Source of the DNA: Dromiciops gliroides
Taxonomy: Eukaryota > Chordata > Mammalia > Microbiotheria > Microbiotheriidae
Direction of reading: 5' to 3'
DNA length: 64,000 nt
Assembly (NCBI RefSeq): GCF_019393635.1
Contig: NC_057862.1
Coordinates: forward strand, 262,088,441 to 262,152,440
The position numbers and the translations under genes were made by a program. Below, one piece after another: positions 45,690-56,174 of the stretch. Position 1 is the stretch's first letter. Each line of letters begins with the position of its first letter. The notes under the pieces are model-generated. The model worked only from the letters and a program-made list of their open reading frames with translations, was not told the origin of the DNA and searched no databases.

Positions 45690-46308
45690 TGTTGTGGGGA
45701 AAATGGGGTAGGGGGTTTGGAATAGGGGTTAGGGGTTTGGGGTGCTTAGGAATTCCTCTTTAAAGAATTACACCCTCTTGCACACAAAGGCAGTTAGAAT
45801 AAGGTGATAGTTTAGTTAGAGGAAGGGGAAGGGAAGGGAAACCAAGAGAGAAATCATTGGACTTCTCATGGGGAGAAAGGCATGGCATAGAGCACGGCTC
45901 TGAGATACCAATCTCCTCTAGCAGGAGACAGGCAGGTACTTTTATAGAGGACTGATGGAGGTCCGATGAGGTGATTAGATGTTGGTTTGATGAGGTGATC
46001 ATCTGACTGTGGAAAGTTCCCTTAGTGAGGGAGGACCATCCCCCACTGGTGGTGGCTGGAGGATTTGGGTTAGGGGTGGCTGCAGATTTATCAAGCCATC
46101 TCTCTCCTCAAGACAGCAGCAGCCACACCCAAATTTATCTCCCCAGGGGTGAGGGAGACTGGAATGAAGGGTGGGGGGTTGGAGGAAGCTCAGTCAGATC
46201 TGGTTCCACTTATCTCTCTAGGTGGGTCTGTCCTCTGGTTTAGTTTCTCAAGGAGAAGGTTCTTTGATGTACCCCAGAGAACTTCTGGGATGGTCTGGGC
46301 CCCTAACA
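45690..46308 (-). mobile_element. Solo LTR of the same family as the provirus
   Basis: About 619 bp with ends TGTTGTGGGG...CCCCTAACA, flanked by a perfect 4-bp target duplication CTTT (45686-45689 and 46309-46312). It keeps the TATA box region lost from the 5' LTR at 32374. Same orientation as the provirus. Confidence 0.92.
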
Positions 46309-46309
46309 C

Positions 46310-47189
46310 TTTGGTCCTCTAATATGCACATCTTTGGTTCCCCAGGTGCATGTCTCATGTACTTGTAGTTTTATTCAATGCATGATACCAAATCTGTACT
46401 GTTTAGCAAATAAACACTTAAAATAACTGTGGACTGAGGTAGTTCTTCATTGTGTTAAACAGATCTTATTGCTGATGGTATATTTGAAATATTAAGTATA
46501 TTTGTAAAAGAGAAAGAGTAATTTATTAGGTGGTATTTTTGATCTTCCTAAATCACTGGACTACAAATGACATCTAGCTATTAGTCTAAATACAAGTGGG
46601 GATCCATAGTCTTATGTTGATCATACATATGCGTGCATTAAGACCTTAACTACTTTCCCAATCACTAAATTAAGCTGGTACGTGGCCTTCGTGGGGCAAG
46701 AGAACCTCAAGCAAGAAAAAAAATTGAAATTCCAGAACTTTGGGTCATGGTTAATAGAAGAGAATTTGGGAGTCAGGAAGTCCTTGGTTCAAAATCTGCC
46801 TGATACACTTACTAGCTAGGTTGCTACACTTAGCAGTTAGGTTGCTACACTTCCTGGACAAACCCATTTAAACTCTTTCTGCCTCAGTTTCCTCACACGC
46901 AATATGGGAGATAATACGGGTTGATAGAACACATCAGTCATTCCACAAGCACTTATTAATTGGCTACTTTAAGTAGTATATACAAGCAAAAAGCAGTGTT
47001 AACAAGCGCGAACAAACAAGGCATATACGGGATGAACTGGAGATAGTCAAGAGCGGGAAGACACTAGATTAAGAGGGGTAGGGAAAAGCTTTTCATAAAA
47101 GATGACATTTTAAATCAGAGGTGTGTGGGGTGGGGCAGAGGTCAGAACAACAGAGACAGGACACATATTGATATTTATTAACAAGCAGC
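46310..47189. other. Intergenic stretch upstream of the KLHDC1 CpG island
   Basis: A MIR-like SINE (about 46765-46920) and an ancient LINE-derived piece (46930-47110) are visible; no gene. Confidence 0.5.
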
Positions 47190-47521
47190 GCCGATTCAGC
47201 CAGGAAGCAGCAGCAGCCGGGGCTGGAATCAGGTGCGGAGGAAGGACGGTGGCCGTTGCGTTCCATTTTCGGGAGGCGCTAAGCCTTCCAGCGCCGGGCC
47301 TGCTCCCGGGCTCACAGCGCAGTTACTACCGAACACTGCCCGTCGCTTCGCGGGAGCTGTGCGGAGAAGCGGAACGTATCACTTCCGCCTCCCCCAGGTT
47401 AGACCCTTTCCGCTTTCCGTCCTTCCCGGTGTGGAGAAGGGAGCCTCCAAACAGGTCGCTACGAGTGGAAGGGGCGTGAGGTACTCAGCTGCTCTATTTT
47501 CTAGGCCAGGCCCGGGGAAGG

Positions 47522-47629
47522 ATGGCGGCGGCAATGGCAGAGGCCGAACGGTACTGTGTGGCCGAGGAGCGGAGCGGACACTGCGCTGTAGTGGACGGGA
47601 ACTTCCTCTACGTCTGGGGGGGATATGTG
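47522..47629 (+). CDS. KLHDC1: KLHDC1 exon 1 (coding part)
   Basis: Thirty-six codons begin MAAAMAEAERYC and continue CVAEERSGHCAVVDGNFLYV to WGGYV at donor GTG|GTAAGG. There are two candidate starts: codon 1 (A at -3, G at +4) and Met5, which aligns with the usual KLHDC1 start. The exon lies in a CpG island. Confidence 0.93.
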
Positions 47630-47654
47630 GTAAGGGCACAAGGGCACCTGGAGC

Positions 47655-48270
47655 CCCGACCTTCCGAGGCAACTCGGTGGGAGGGGCGGGGAGACCGCCC
47701 TGGGCCAGCCCGGGCTCGGTGGGAGGGGCGGGGATTGAAGGCGGGGGGGGGGGGGCGGGGGAGTCTCAGGGCCAGCCCAGGGCTCGGATTGGAGGGGGGC
47801 GCTCAGGCCAGCCCAGAGATAGGGGGAGGGGTGGGGATTAGAAGGGGGGGGCGTGGGGAGAGTTTAGCTTCAGCCCCGGTTTCGGTAGGAGGGGCGGAGG
47901 AGAGCACGCACGATGCGGGAGGGGGAGCGTGATCGGCCGGCTCCTGGAGGGCGTGGGGGGCGTGTATGAAGGAGCGCGCACGCCCCACCCCTGGAAGGCG
48001 CGGGGGGAAGGGGAAGGGGGAAGGGGGAGAGGGGAGAGCGCGCTCGCGAGTAGCGGGGGGAGGGAAGGGAAGTGGCTGCGCGCTCTCGGCCCACTCCTGG
48101 AGGGTGTGGGGAAGGGGGAGAGCACGCACTGCCCGCTCCTAGAGGAGGCGGAACTCTCGCGGCCGTTCCAGAGCCTGGGGGTGGAGAGGTGGGGAAGGGA
48201 GCACGCACGGCCCGCTCCTGGCGTGGGCGGGCACGCCTGGTCAGCTCCTGACCGGGGTTGGGGAGTGTTG
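47655..48270 (+). repeat. G-rich minisatellite in KLHDC1 intron 1
   Basis: Two degenerate tandem families are visible. One repeats GGCCAGCCC, GGCTCGG and GGGAGGGGCGGGG with a period of roughly 60-70 bp (about 47655-47850). The other repeats GGGAGAGCACGCAC and CCCGCTCCTGGAGGGCGT (about 47900-48260). The G-strand is the coding strand and carries many G-runs. Confidence 0.75.
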
Positions 48271-48534
48271 AAGAACCCACTTGAGGCGGGGGGCGGGGTT
48301 GGTAGGGGGATCTCGGAGTATTTCACACACTCTGTGGTCACTTCTCTTCTCGAGTCTCCCGGCCAGGAAGTGGCCCCGGGTACAGGCTGCTTAACTCCGT
48401 CTACTCGTCCTCATGTTTGGATCCACCATGGAGAGAGTCTTTCCCCTGGAAAAACCCGGTTGCCAACCTCTCCTCTGACTTGAGGCTCTCAATATTGACC
48501 TTCCCCCTAAGCTTAGGCACACCAAGTCACTTAA

Positions 48535-48725
48535 TCATAGTGCAGGGCTGGAAGGGACTTTTGAGATAGACTAGCTTAAACATCTCATTTTACAGATGAG
48601 AAAATTGAGACTCAGAAAAGTGAAATGATGTGCCCAATGGGTACCCAGCTAGTAAGTCCTAACTAAGAATTGAGGACGTGAACCCAGGTCCGTAGACTCC
48701 CAAAGTGCTTTTACACTGTACCATA
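48535..48725 (+). repeat. Old MIR-like SINE
   Basis: GGGCTGGAAGGGACTTTTGA, CATTTTACAGATGAGAAAAT and CAGCTAGTAAGTCC in order; same family as the halves at 52.5 and 52.9 kb. Confidence 0.6.
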
Positions 48726-48729
48726 CTCC

Positions 48730-49780
48730 ATTCCTTTTGTTACTTATCTCCATCATCTGTGGTGGTCTTGACACTATTCCCCCACCGTTCCCATTAACCT
48801 CTTCCCTAACCCTCAATTTTCCCTCCTTTCTTTCTCTTTATACAGTGTTGGTTCTCCTCTCAGCTACTTCTTCCTGAGCCAGTAACTTCTCTGCATCAAA
48901 AATTGACTCGGCCTTAAGTACTCCAGCAGGACCATAGTATTGTTCCTGAGTCTCACAACCTCTTAGAAATGTGATTGAAATCGAAGATTTAAAAAAAATT
49001 GCTAGGCCACACTTAATTTCTAGTGTGTTATTAGCTGCTTTTAATGCCATGTGTGTTTTTTTTGCCAGTGTTTTATCTTTTTTGAGAATTCCAAGAGAAC
49101 TCTGTTTTATTTTATAGAATTTGTTAAAAGTTAACATGCCAAAAGTTCATACAACCAATGACAAATCTGTAATATATCAGTCTTTTTCATGGAAACACAT
49201 GACATAGTTGTCCATTTAAAATCAAATATTTGAAAAAGACTACATCCATACGGAGTATTAAGAAGGCAGATGGCAAATCAAAATTTCTTTCAAACATAAT
49301 TTGACCTTTTACTCCTGTAGCCAGATGGAATTTTGGCTGGCTCTTTTGGGAAGTGTGATTACCTGAATAAACACTAACTACTGGTTTATTTCCTTATTAT
49401 GGCTTTTTAGGTTTAAAACATTCTGGGTTATGGATATCTACTGATATTACAGAAATTCTCTAATTGACTAATCTACCTTTGCTTTTCCCGATTTTTGTCA
49501 GAGTGCCTCCATTCCATGCTGACTTGGCAGAAGTAGTATATGGAGGAATCATTGTATGTCACATTCTTCTGCTTGTCTCTCTTTAGTCTGTATCTTGGCC
49601 ACATTTTTTTTTTGACAGAAGCAAATTGTTTTCAAAACTAAAAGCCTAGGAATCCTGTGAATCTTTGGGTAGCATCTGTGTGTTGGCATTCCTATTCCAC
49701 CAAGTTTCTGTGGCAGCTCCTTGGGGGAGGGATTCCATTCCTAAAGATAGCCAGGCCTCATGTTTGTTAAGAAATACTTT
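48730..49780. other. KLHDC1 intron 1 stretch, nothing recognised
   Basis: No repeat or gene identified. A 99-codon minus-strand frame at 48838-49137 has no recognisable domain. Confidence 0.4.
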
Positions 49781-49782
49781 GA

Positions 49783-49941
49783 GGGGCAGCTAGGTGGCGC
49801 AGTGGATAGAGCCCTGGCCCTGGAGTCAGGAGGACCTGAGTTCAAATGTGGCCTCAGACACTTAACACTTACTAGCTGTGTGACCCTGGGCAAGTCACTT
49901 AACCCCAATTGCCTCACTAAAAAAAAAAAAAGAAAAAAGAA
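49783..49941 (+). mobile_element. WSINE1-like SINE
   Basis: Full-length; perfect target duplication AAGAAATACTTTGA. Confidence 0.93.
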
Positions 49942-50051
49942 AAGAAATACTTTGAAGGCTATGGAGCTCTAACAAAGTGAACCTTAATTTGGTAATTGAT
50001 TTTTGATGCTTAAGAAAACAGAGAAAGTTTTCACTTAAAACTGCATTGGTT

Positions 50052-50206
50052 GGGGCAGGTAGGTGGCACAGTGGATAAAGCACTGGCCTTGGATTCAGGA
50101 GGACCTGAGTTCAAATCCAGCCTCAGACACTTGACACTTACTAGCTGTGTGACCCTGGGCAAGTCACTTAACCCTCATTGCCCCGAAAAACAAAACAAAA
50201 ACAAAA
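50052..50206 (+). mobile_element. WSINE1-like SINE (first of a stacked pair)
   Basis: Left flank AAAACTGCATTGGT; right flank AAAACTGCATT is shared with the next SINE. Confidence 0.92.
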
Positions 50207-50221
50207 AAAACTGCATTATTC

Positions 50222-50377
50222 AGGACAGCTAGGTGACATAGTGAATAAAGCACTGGCCTTGGATTCAGGAGGACCTGAATTCAAATCTGACCTCAGACAC
50301 TTGACACTAGCTGTGTGACCCTGGGCAGTCACTTAACTCTCATTTCCCTGCAAAAAACCCCCCAAAAACAAAACAAA
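50222..50377 (+). mobile_element. WSINE1-like SINE (second of a stacked pair)
   Basis: Slightly diverged copy with a small internal deletion; followed by AAACCTGCATTGGT, the third copy of the target. Confidence 0.9.
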
Positions 50378-50890
50378 AAAACCTGCATTGGTAGTATCTA
50401 CCAGTCCTCCAAGTTAATAATAAAAGTTCTCTATTCCCACACTGTTCCCTAAATGATAAAGGTTTGTATCTCACCTGAAAGGTTGAATGTCAGCTATAGC
50501 TCCACCATGTGGGCTAATTGAGTTCAGAAGTCTCCTGGTATATAAGCCCAATTCGGGAATACAGGTCCTGTCATAGTAGCCTCTGAGTTTAGATGATGAA
50601 TCTGTAGTCTTTGTAGGACTAAGGAATGCCTGTAGATGTTCTTTGCAGGGACTGAGGTTTAAGCAGGAGAGGAAGGAAACAAAGTAATAAGAAGAAAGAA
50701 AAGTACCTAGGAGGAATGTTAAGAATGTTAACAAGAATTATCTTCAGTGCCACCGGAGCAACATAAATTGCCTAGAACTAATCTAGGTCAGCAGTTTTCA
50801 AACTATGTTCTGGGAAACCTCTGAGACCCTTTCAGGTGGTCCTTGAGATCAAAACTGTTTTCATGATAATACTAGCTTGTTTTAATTTCT

Positions 50891-51034
50891 TTTTTTTTTT
50901 TTTAGGCAATTGGGTTTAAGCGACTTGCCCAGGGTCACACAGCTAACAAGTATCAAGTGTCTGAGGCCGGATTTGAGTTCAGGTCCTCCTGAATCTAGGG
51001 CCGGTACTCTATCCACTGCACCGCCTAGCTGCCT
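50891..51034 (-). mobile_element. WSINE1-like SINE
   Basis: Perfect 14-bp target duplication TTGTTTTAATTTCT. Confidence 0.93.
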
Positions 51035-51049
51035 TTGTTTTAATTTCTA

Positions 51050-52495
51050 ATATAGTAACTGATAAATATAACCCACATAAACAAAAACATTGGGAGATTC
51101 TCAATAATTTATAAGAATGTAAAGGGGTTCTGAGACGAAAGAATTTGAGAACAGCTATCCAGATCATCATGGCTTAAAGTATTTCTGGGATTCTTGAGTT
51201 GCTCCAGTTATTTCGATGTTTTTTTTTTTTCTAGAATAAGTCATAGGAAGGCTGTAGTTGTCTTGGACTAAATTAGATTCACCTCTATCCCTGAATATCT
51301 CCTCTCAAAGGTATTCTTTAAACAGGGAACAACCCAGGACTAAGCTAGTTCTCTCTAGGTCAACGTGCTTCAAAAACTGCAGTGCCCTCTGAAGGTAAGG
51401 GAAAGGTACTGTACAAAACAAATTATACTGGCTATCAATCAACCAATCAATATGAGCACTAATTAAGCACTCATTGTGTGCCACATTGTTAAGTGCAGGG
51501 AATTAAAAAGCAAAAGTGAAACATTTTGATTATTCCTTGCTCTTAATGATCTTTTACACATTACTGAAGTGGGTAAGAACTTTATTCCTAGCATTACAGT
51601 GGGGAAAAAGTATAAGTATAATTCAACATGCTTTTCAAATTCTACACATCTCAGAACTGATATAACTTCTGTCGATCATGACATTCAGGAAGAATTTTCT
51701 TTTGATAACAAAGATTTTCTAACACGTTTGTGTTAGAAATACATGTGTTAAATTTACATCTTTGTATAGTGCTGCATTGTGGATTAAAACACAAACTAGA
51801 AAGTGAACTTTTAAAAGTTGGTATGTATGCCATGGTGTCTTGATTTATATTCTAAATTGCAGTATAAAACTTCTATTCCAGAGTCAGGTATTTCAATTTT
51901 GAAACTAGTAATTATTTTTTTTTTAAGCAACTGCTGCTCTACAGAAGATACTCTACAGCTTAAAACTTCTTAGCTTGATTTTTGTACCTCTCAACCATCT
52001 TGCTACAAGTTCAAAATACTGTTTTTCTTATCAGTTAACAAAGAAATAAGGGACTTAAGTATTGGAAAATTAGCCTTAGAATGTTTACATATCATCTTGT
52101 GATTTCTTAAAAGGTTTCTAAATAAAACCCAATGATTTTGTACTTAGTTCAACATACTATTCAATATACATTTTGTCTCATGTCCCATCGATGTTTTATA
52201 TGTATTTTTTGTTGCTGAATTTTAAAAAATCCAACCAGATTTTACCACCACCTACTTTTGTTGAATGATGTGTGAATTTGCATATAAACTATGTAATATG
52301 GTGGAAGTCATAAAGTGTGGTTCAGTTGTGGATCAGGGCATGGATATTCGTATATAGTGAGAACTCAGTAGTTGACATGTTCTTGCATCTTATGTGAAGT
52401 CTCAGTTTATGTGCTATGTGGCAGGACAGGCTAAGACATGTTCATGCATGTTTAGTTGTGCATCAAAATTCTATACGTAGCAAAATATTTTTAGA
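51050..52495. other. KLHDC1 intron 1 stretch, little recognised
   Basis: Weak ancient-LINE signature near 51435-51530; otherwise unassigned, AT-rich. Confidence 0.4.
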
Positions 52496-52559
52496 ACTTC
52501 AGGTTACAAAATCATAAATAAGAGCTTGAAGGAACCTCATAGACCATCTATTTAAGTTT

Positions 52560-52905
52560 TATTTTATTTTGCATGGATCAGAGTTCTTATGTCTTTCAAA
52601 ACTGTCTTTACAATATTAATGTTAGTGTTCTCCTGACTCTGTTCACTTCACTTTGTTCATTCAAGTTTTTCCAGGATTCTCTGAAACCATCACTTTGATC
52701 ACTTCTTCTGGCACAGTTGTACTCCGTTACATCCATGTACCATAATTTGTTTAGTCATTCTCTAATGGATAGGTACCCCATAAGTTTCCAGTTCTTTGCC
52801 AGTACAAAAAGAGCTGCTATAAATATTTTTGTATATTTAAGTCCTTTTCCTTTTTTTGATCTGGGGGGTAATGGTATCACTTAGTTAAAAGGCATTAACA
52901 ATTTA
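52560..52905 (-). mobile_element. L1 3' end nested in an older SINE
   Basis: Minus-strand L1 3' end (GGATAGGTACCCCATAAG..., AAAGAGCTGCTATAAATAT). An older MIR/CORE-like SINE is present on both sides (52500-52555 and 52906-53080). Confidence 0.75.
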
Positions 52906-53084
52906 ATGACTTTTTGCAACTACCTCGCTTTACAGATGAGGAAACTAATGGCCAATTAGATCGAGTGACTTGCCTAAGACAAGTCAGGTACTAAGTTTTA
53001 GAGGTAGAATTTTAACCCAGATCTTCTGGGTTCTGAGTCAGGGCTGTTTTCATTGTATCATATCTTGCTTGATAGTTATGTGCC

Positions 53085-53790
53085 AGGCATTATTTGGTAA
53101 CATTATTATTTCTAATCCTCATCTCTCAAGGTTTTGTAGATAAGCCTTGCATCCAAATGAGTGAATAAGTCTTGGAGGTGAAACTTTATTTCTTCAGTTG
53201 AGAAAGCATCTGAACTCAGTTTTTGTTGTAAAATAGTTGTCAGGATAAGGCTTTAGTCTCACTCTTGATAGAATACTAACTGGCAGGATGCATGGTTCTT
53301 GGTACATGCCATTCATGTACCTTGATTGGGAAAGAACAAAAAAAACTATTTAACATACTGCTCTTTTTGCTTAACACATGAATATACTATATATCATTAA
53401 AATCTGCCATTAGCAATAAAACCTACTTTATTCAGTGAAGAATTATTTGTACCAAAACTTCCAGTAATTTAGGATTTGGGTGATTAATCAATCAATTAAT
53501 ATTGAAGTGCCTATACTGATGCCTGGCACTGATCTTAATTTATTCCAAAATGAAGCTGAACTTTTAAGCTTCTAATCTTAATGAAATCTCCTACAAGAGA
53601 ATACCAAAATATGTTTAAAATAGGAAACTTCTCTTGAGAAACACCCAAGTGTGAAAAGGGATCTTGAGATATCTATTGGGTATTAAAAGTGCTTGTTCTT
53701 TTACTAGAATTACAATTTATATATATATATATATAATATTGCTGCTTTATTTATAAATGGGACAGTGTGAATATCTACTACATTAAAAAA
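53085..53790. other. KLHDC1 intron 1 stretch, nothing firm
   Basis: A short (AT)n at about 53718-53735; otherwise unassigned. Confidence 0.4.
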
Positions 53791-53794
53791 TCCT

Positions 53795-53940
53795 GGGGGC
53801 AGCTAGGTGGCGCAGTGAATAGAGCACTGGCCCTGGAGTCAGGAGGACCTGAGTTCAAATTCGGCCTCAGACACTTAACACTTACTAGCTGTGTGACGCT
53901 GGGCAAGTCACTTAACCCCCATTGCCTAAAAAAAAAAAAA
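53795..53940 (+). mobile_element. WSINE1-like SINE
   Basis: Full-length with A-tail; close to consensus. Confidence 0.9.
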
Positions 53941-53944
53941 ATTA

Positions 53945-54850
53945 CCACAATGGAAAAACAGACTAGGACAGGTTAAGCCCAAGCATTCTTAATGACTACT
54001 GTTGGGTATTTTAGAGGGATATTCTACAGGTGAAATGTAATAGGATAATATCAGTAGCTAAATTTTAGGTGAATTAAATGAGCACAATTTTTCTTAGTAA
54101 AAAGTTAAAATTTTTTTTAAAGATTGCAATCCTTTTGATAACTGGATAATAGACAAAATTTGAAACTGTATTTGAAATCAGCACAAAAGTGCTCTAAGGG
54201 TCATCTATATTTATGGTTATGGCAGCAAAGCTTTTGCTGATTGCTCCTAAAGATTCTAATGCAGCTCCTATAACTTTTCTTAAATGTGCAACTTAAGTGA
54301 AACAATGTTAGAATCCTACTTAGCTGCTAATACTTTTTTTCATGTTTCATGTTATCTTCTTTAGAGGGTTCTTGGTTACTCTCTGGAAAAAAATATCAAA
54401 CATGTCCCTTGGGCCATAATATTCTTTATTGTTTCTTTACATGTCTTTCCTTTCATAGTTACTTCTCTTAAGTCAGAATGTACTTCATTTCTACACCCTT
54501 TTTAGCCATTACCTTCATACTGCTTTTTTGATTCCTTGTTCTAAATAGCATCTCCAGCTCAATTTTCTCTTTTGAGATCTCTTCTGTGATTTACTTTCCC
54601 AGAAGCTTTTCTTACATGAGACCACTTGATTTTCTACATACTCCAAACAAGCAATCTACCCACTATCCCTGAAAAAAACATTTATTCTTTCTCTTTTATT
54701 CATTGAATGTTTTATGTTTAAAACCCCACATGATGATTTTTATATCTGATTCTATTTTGTATTTTGCCCATCACAGTCTTCATGCCCAATAATGTTAGTA
54801 GTATGTGATGTACTTAAGTGACAAATGTATCTTTTATATATCTTATGTTT
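53945..54850. other. End of KLHDC1 intron 1, nothing recognised
   Basis: AT-rich with no identifiable repeat or gene. Confidence 0.4.
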
Positions 54851-54854
54851 TTAG

Positions 54855-54925
54855 TCTATTGAAGACAATGAAGTGTATTTGCCTAATGATGAAATTTGGA
54901 TCTATGAAATTGACAATGGTTTATG
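54855..54925 (+). CDS. KLHDC1: KLHDC1 exon 2
   Basis: This exon encodes SIEDNEVYLPNDEIWIYEID and then NGLW (split codon), the rest of kelch motif 1. Acceptor TTTTTAG|TC, donor TTATG|GTAAGC. Confidence 0.95.
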
Positions 54926-55325
54926 GTAAGCTATATATGTTTTAAATCATGTAGTATGCCAGCTCTTGTAGTAACTATTGTAGAATTTGGTTAAATGCTG
55001 TAAGACTGTCTCTGTACTATTACAGCAAATGTTTAACTTTTCTTCCTTTTTCTTAGGTCTCTATTTTAATAAATTCTCAACATTTTTCCTCTCCCAAAAC
55101 CTATCTTATGGCCTTTTCTTTAATTCCACTAATTCTCAGTTCCGGTAGTACACATGAAAACATTGTATATTTTGGTATATGTCTGATGATCTTTGCAATG
55201 GAACTTTATGATATTTTACAAAGTAAGATTGTTAGTACATTTTGATGAAATGATTGATGGAATTTAGGGGATGTTTTTATTTGTTTTTCTGGAAAGTTAT
55301 GTAATCCCATGTTGTTTTGCTGCAG

Positions 55326-55443
55326 GACAATGCACCTCATGGAAGGAGAACTCCCTACATCCATGTCAGGAAGTTGTGGTGCTTGCATTAATGGAAAACT
55401 ATACATTTTTGGAGGATATGATGACAAAGGATACAGCAATAGA
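55326..55443 (+). CDS. KLHDC1: KLHDC1 exon 3
   Basis: This exon encodes MHLMEGELPTSMSGSCGACI, then a kelch motif KLYIFGGYDDKGYSNR with the diagnostic Gly-Gly pair. Acceptor GCTGCAG|GA, donor AATAGA|GTAATA; phase 0 at the end. Confidence 0.95.
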
Positions 55444-55845
55444 GTAATACATTGCTTAATTCAGGAAGTATACTACTGGAGTATCTAATGTAGAAACATC
55501 ATCTCATAAAATTGCAGATACTTTAAACTTTAAGATAAAATAAATGTTTAACTCTGTGACTAAGTCATCAAAGATAAACATTTAAAATACTCTTTTACTA
55601 TCATTTTACTCCATGTCTTTTGGAAAATTATCTCCATATGACTAGAACTTGGGAGAAAAGATTCTGTGCTATGTATTTCATTTATAATGATTATTTTGTT
55701 TCCTTTTTAATTGGTTTTACTATTTTTAGTTTTCTATTTTATTGAAAAGGGTAGAAATGTAATTGTATTACCATTTGCTATTTTGATGGCAGATTCTATA
55801 TAATGTATATTGAATTGTACCAATAGTGTTCTCCTTTTTTAAAAG

Positions 55846-55964
55846 CTCTATTTTGTTAATTTACGAACAAGAGATGGAACATTCCAGTGGGAAAAAATCA
55901 TCAACTTTAAAGGACAGCCACCTACACCACGAGACAAACTTTCTTGCTGGGTATATAAAGACAG
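55846..55964 (+). CDS. KLHDC1: KLHDC1 exon 4
   Basis: This exon encodes LYFVNLRTRDGTFQWEKIIN followed by a segment ending in PRDKLSCWVYKD. Acceptor TTAAAAG|CT, donor GACAG|GTAATG. An antisense SINE begins only 34 bp past the donor. Confidence 0.95.
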
Positions 55965-55997
55965 GTAATGCTCAAAATTTTGTCTAACTCTACTATT

Positions 55998-56159
55998 TTT
56001 TTTTAACTTTTTTGTTTTGTTTTGGTGGGGCAATGGAGGTTAAGTGACTTGCCCAGGGTCATACAGCTAGAAAGTGTCAAGTGTCTGAGGCCAGATTTGA
56101 ACTTAGATCCTCCTGAATCCAGGGCCGGTGCTCTATCCATTGCTCTACCTAGCTGCCCC
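55998..56159 (-). mobile_element. Antisense SINE next to the KLHDC1 exon 4 donor
   Basis: Target duplication CTAACTCTACTATT (55984-55997, 56160-56173). Its T-rich tail starts 34 bp beyond the exon. Confidence 0.93.
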
Positions 56160-56174
56160 CTAACTCTACTATTA

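Larger units (their letters stand above)
47190..48340. promoter_or_regulatory. CpG island over the KLHDC1 promoter and exon 1
   Basis: The sequence changes abruptly from AT-rich to very GC- and CpG-rich and falls back near 48340. The island spans the 5' UTR, exon 1 and the start of intron 1. ETS-like CTTCCG motifs occur near 47390. Several long open frames on both strands here are composition artefacts. Confidence 0.85.

Noticed and set aside
47123..48483. Overlapping open frames of 97-202 codons on both strands in the KLHDC1 CpG island
   Set aside because: GC-rich sequence with few stop codons and tandem repeats. Composition is Gly/Arg/Pro-rich without domains, and KLHDC1 exon 1 already accounts for the coding signal.
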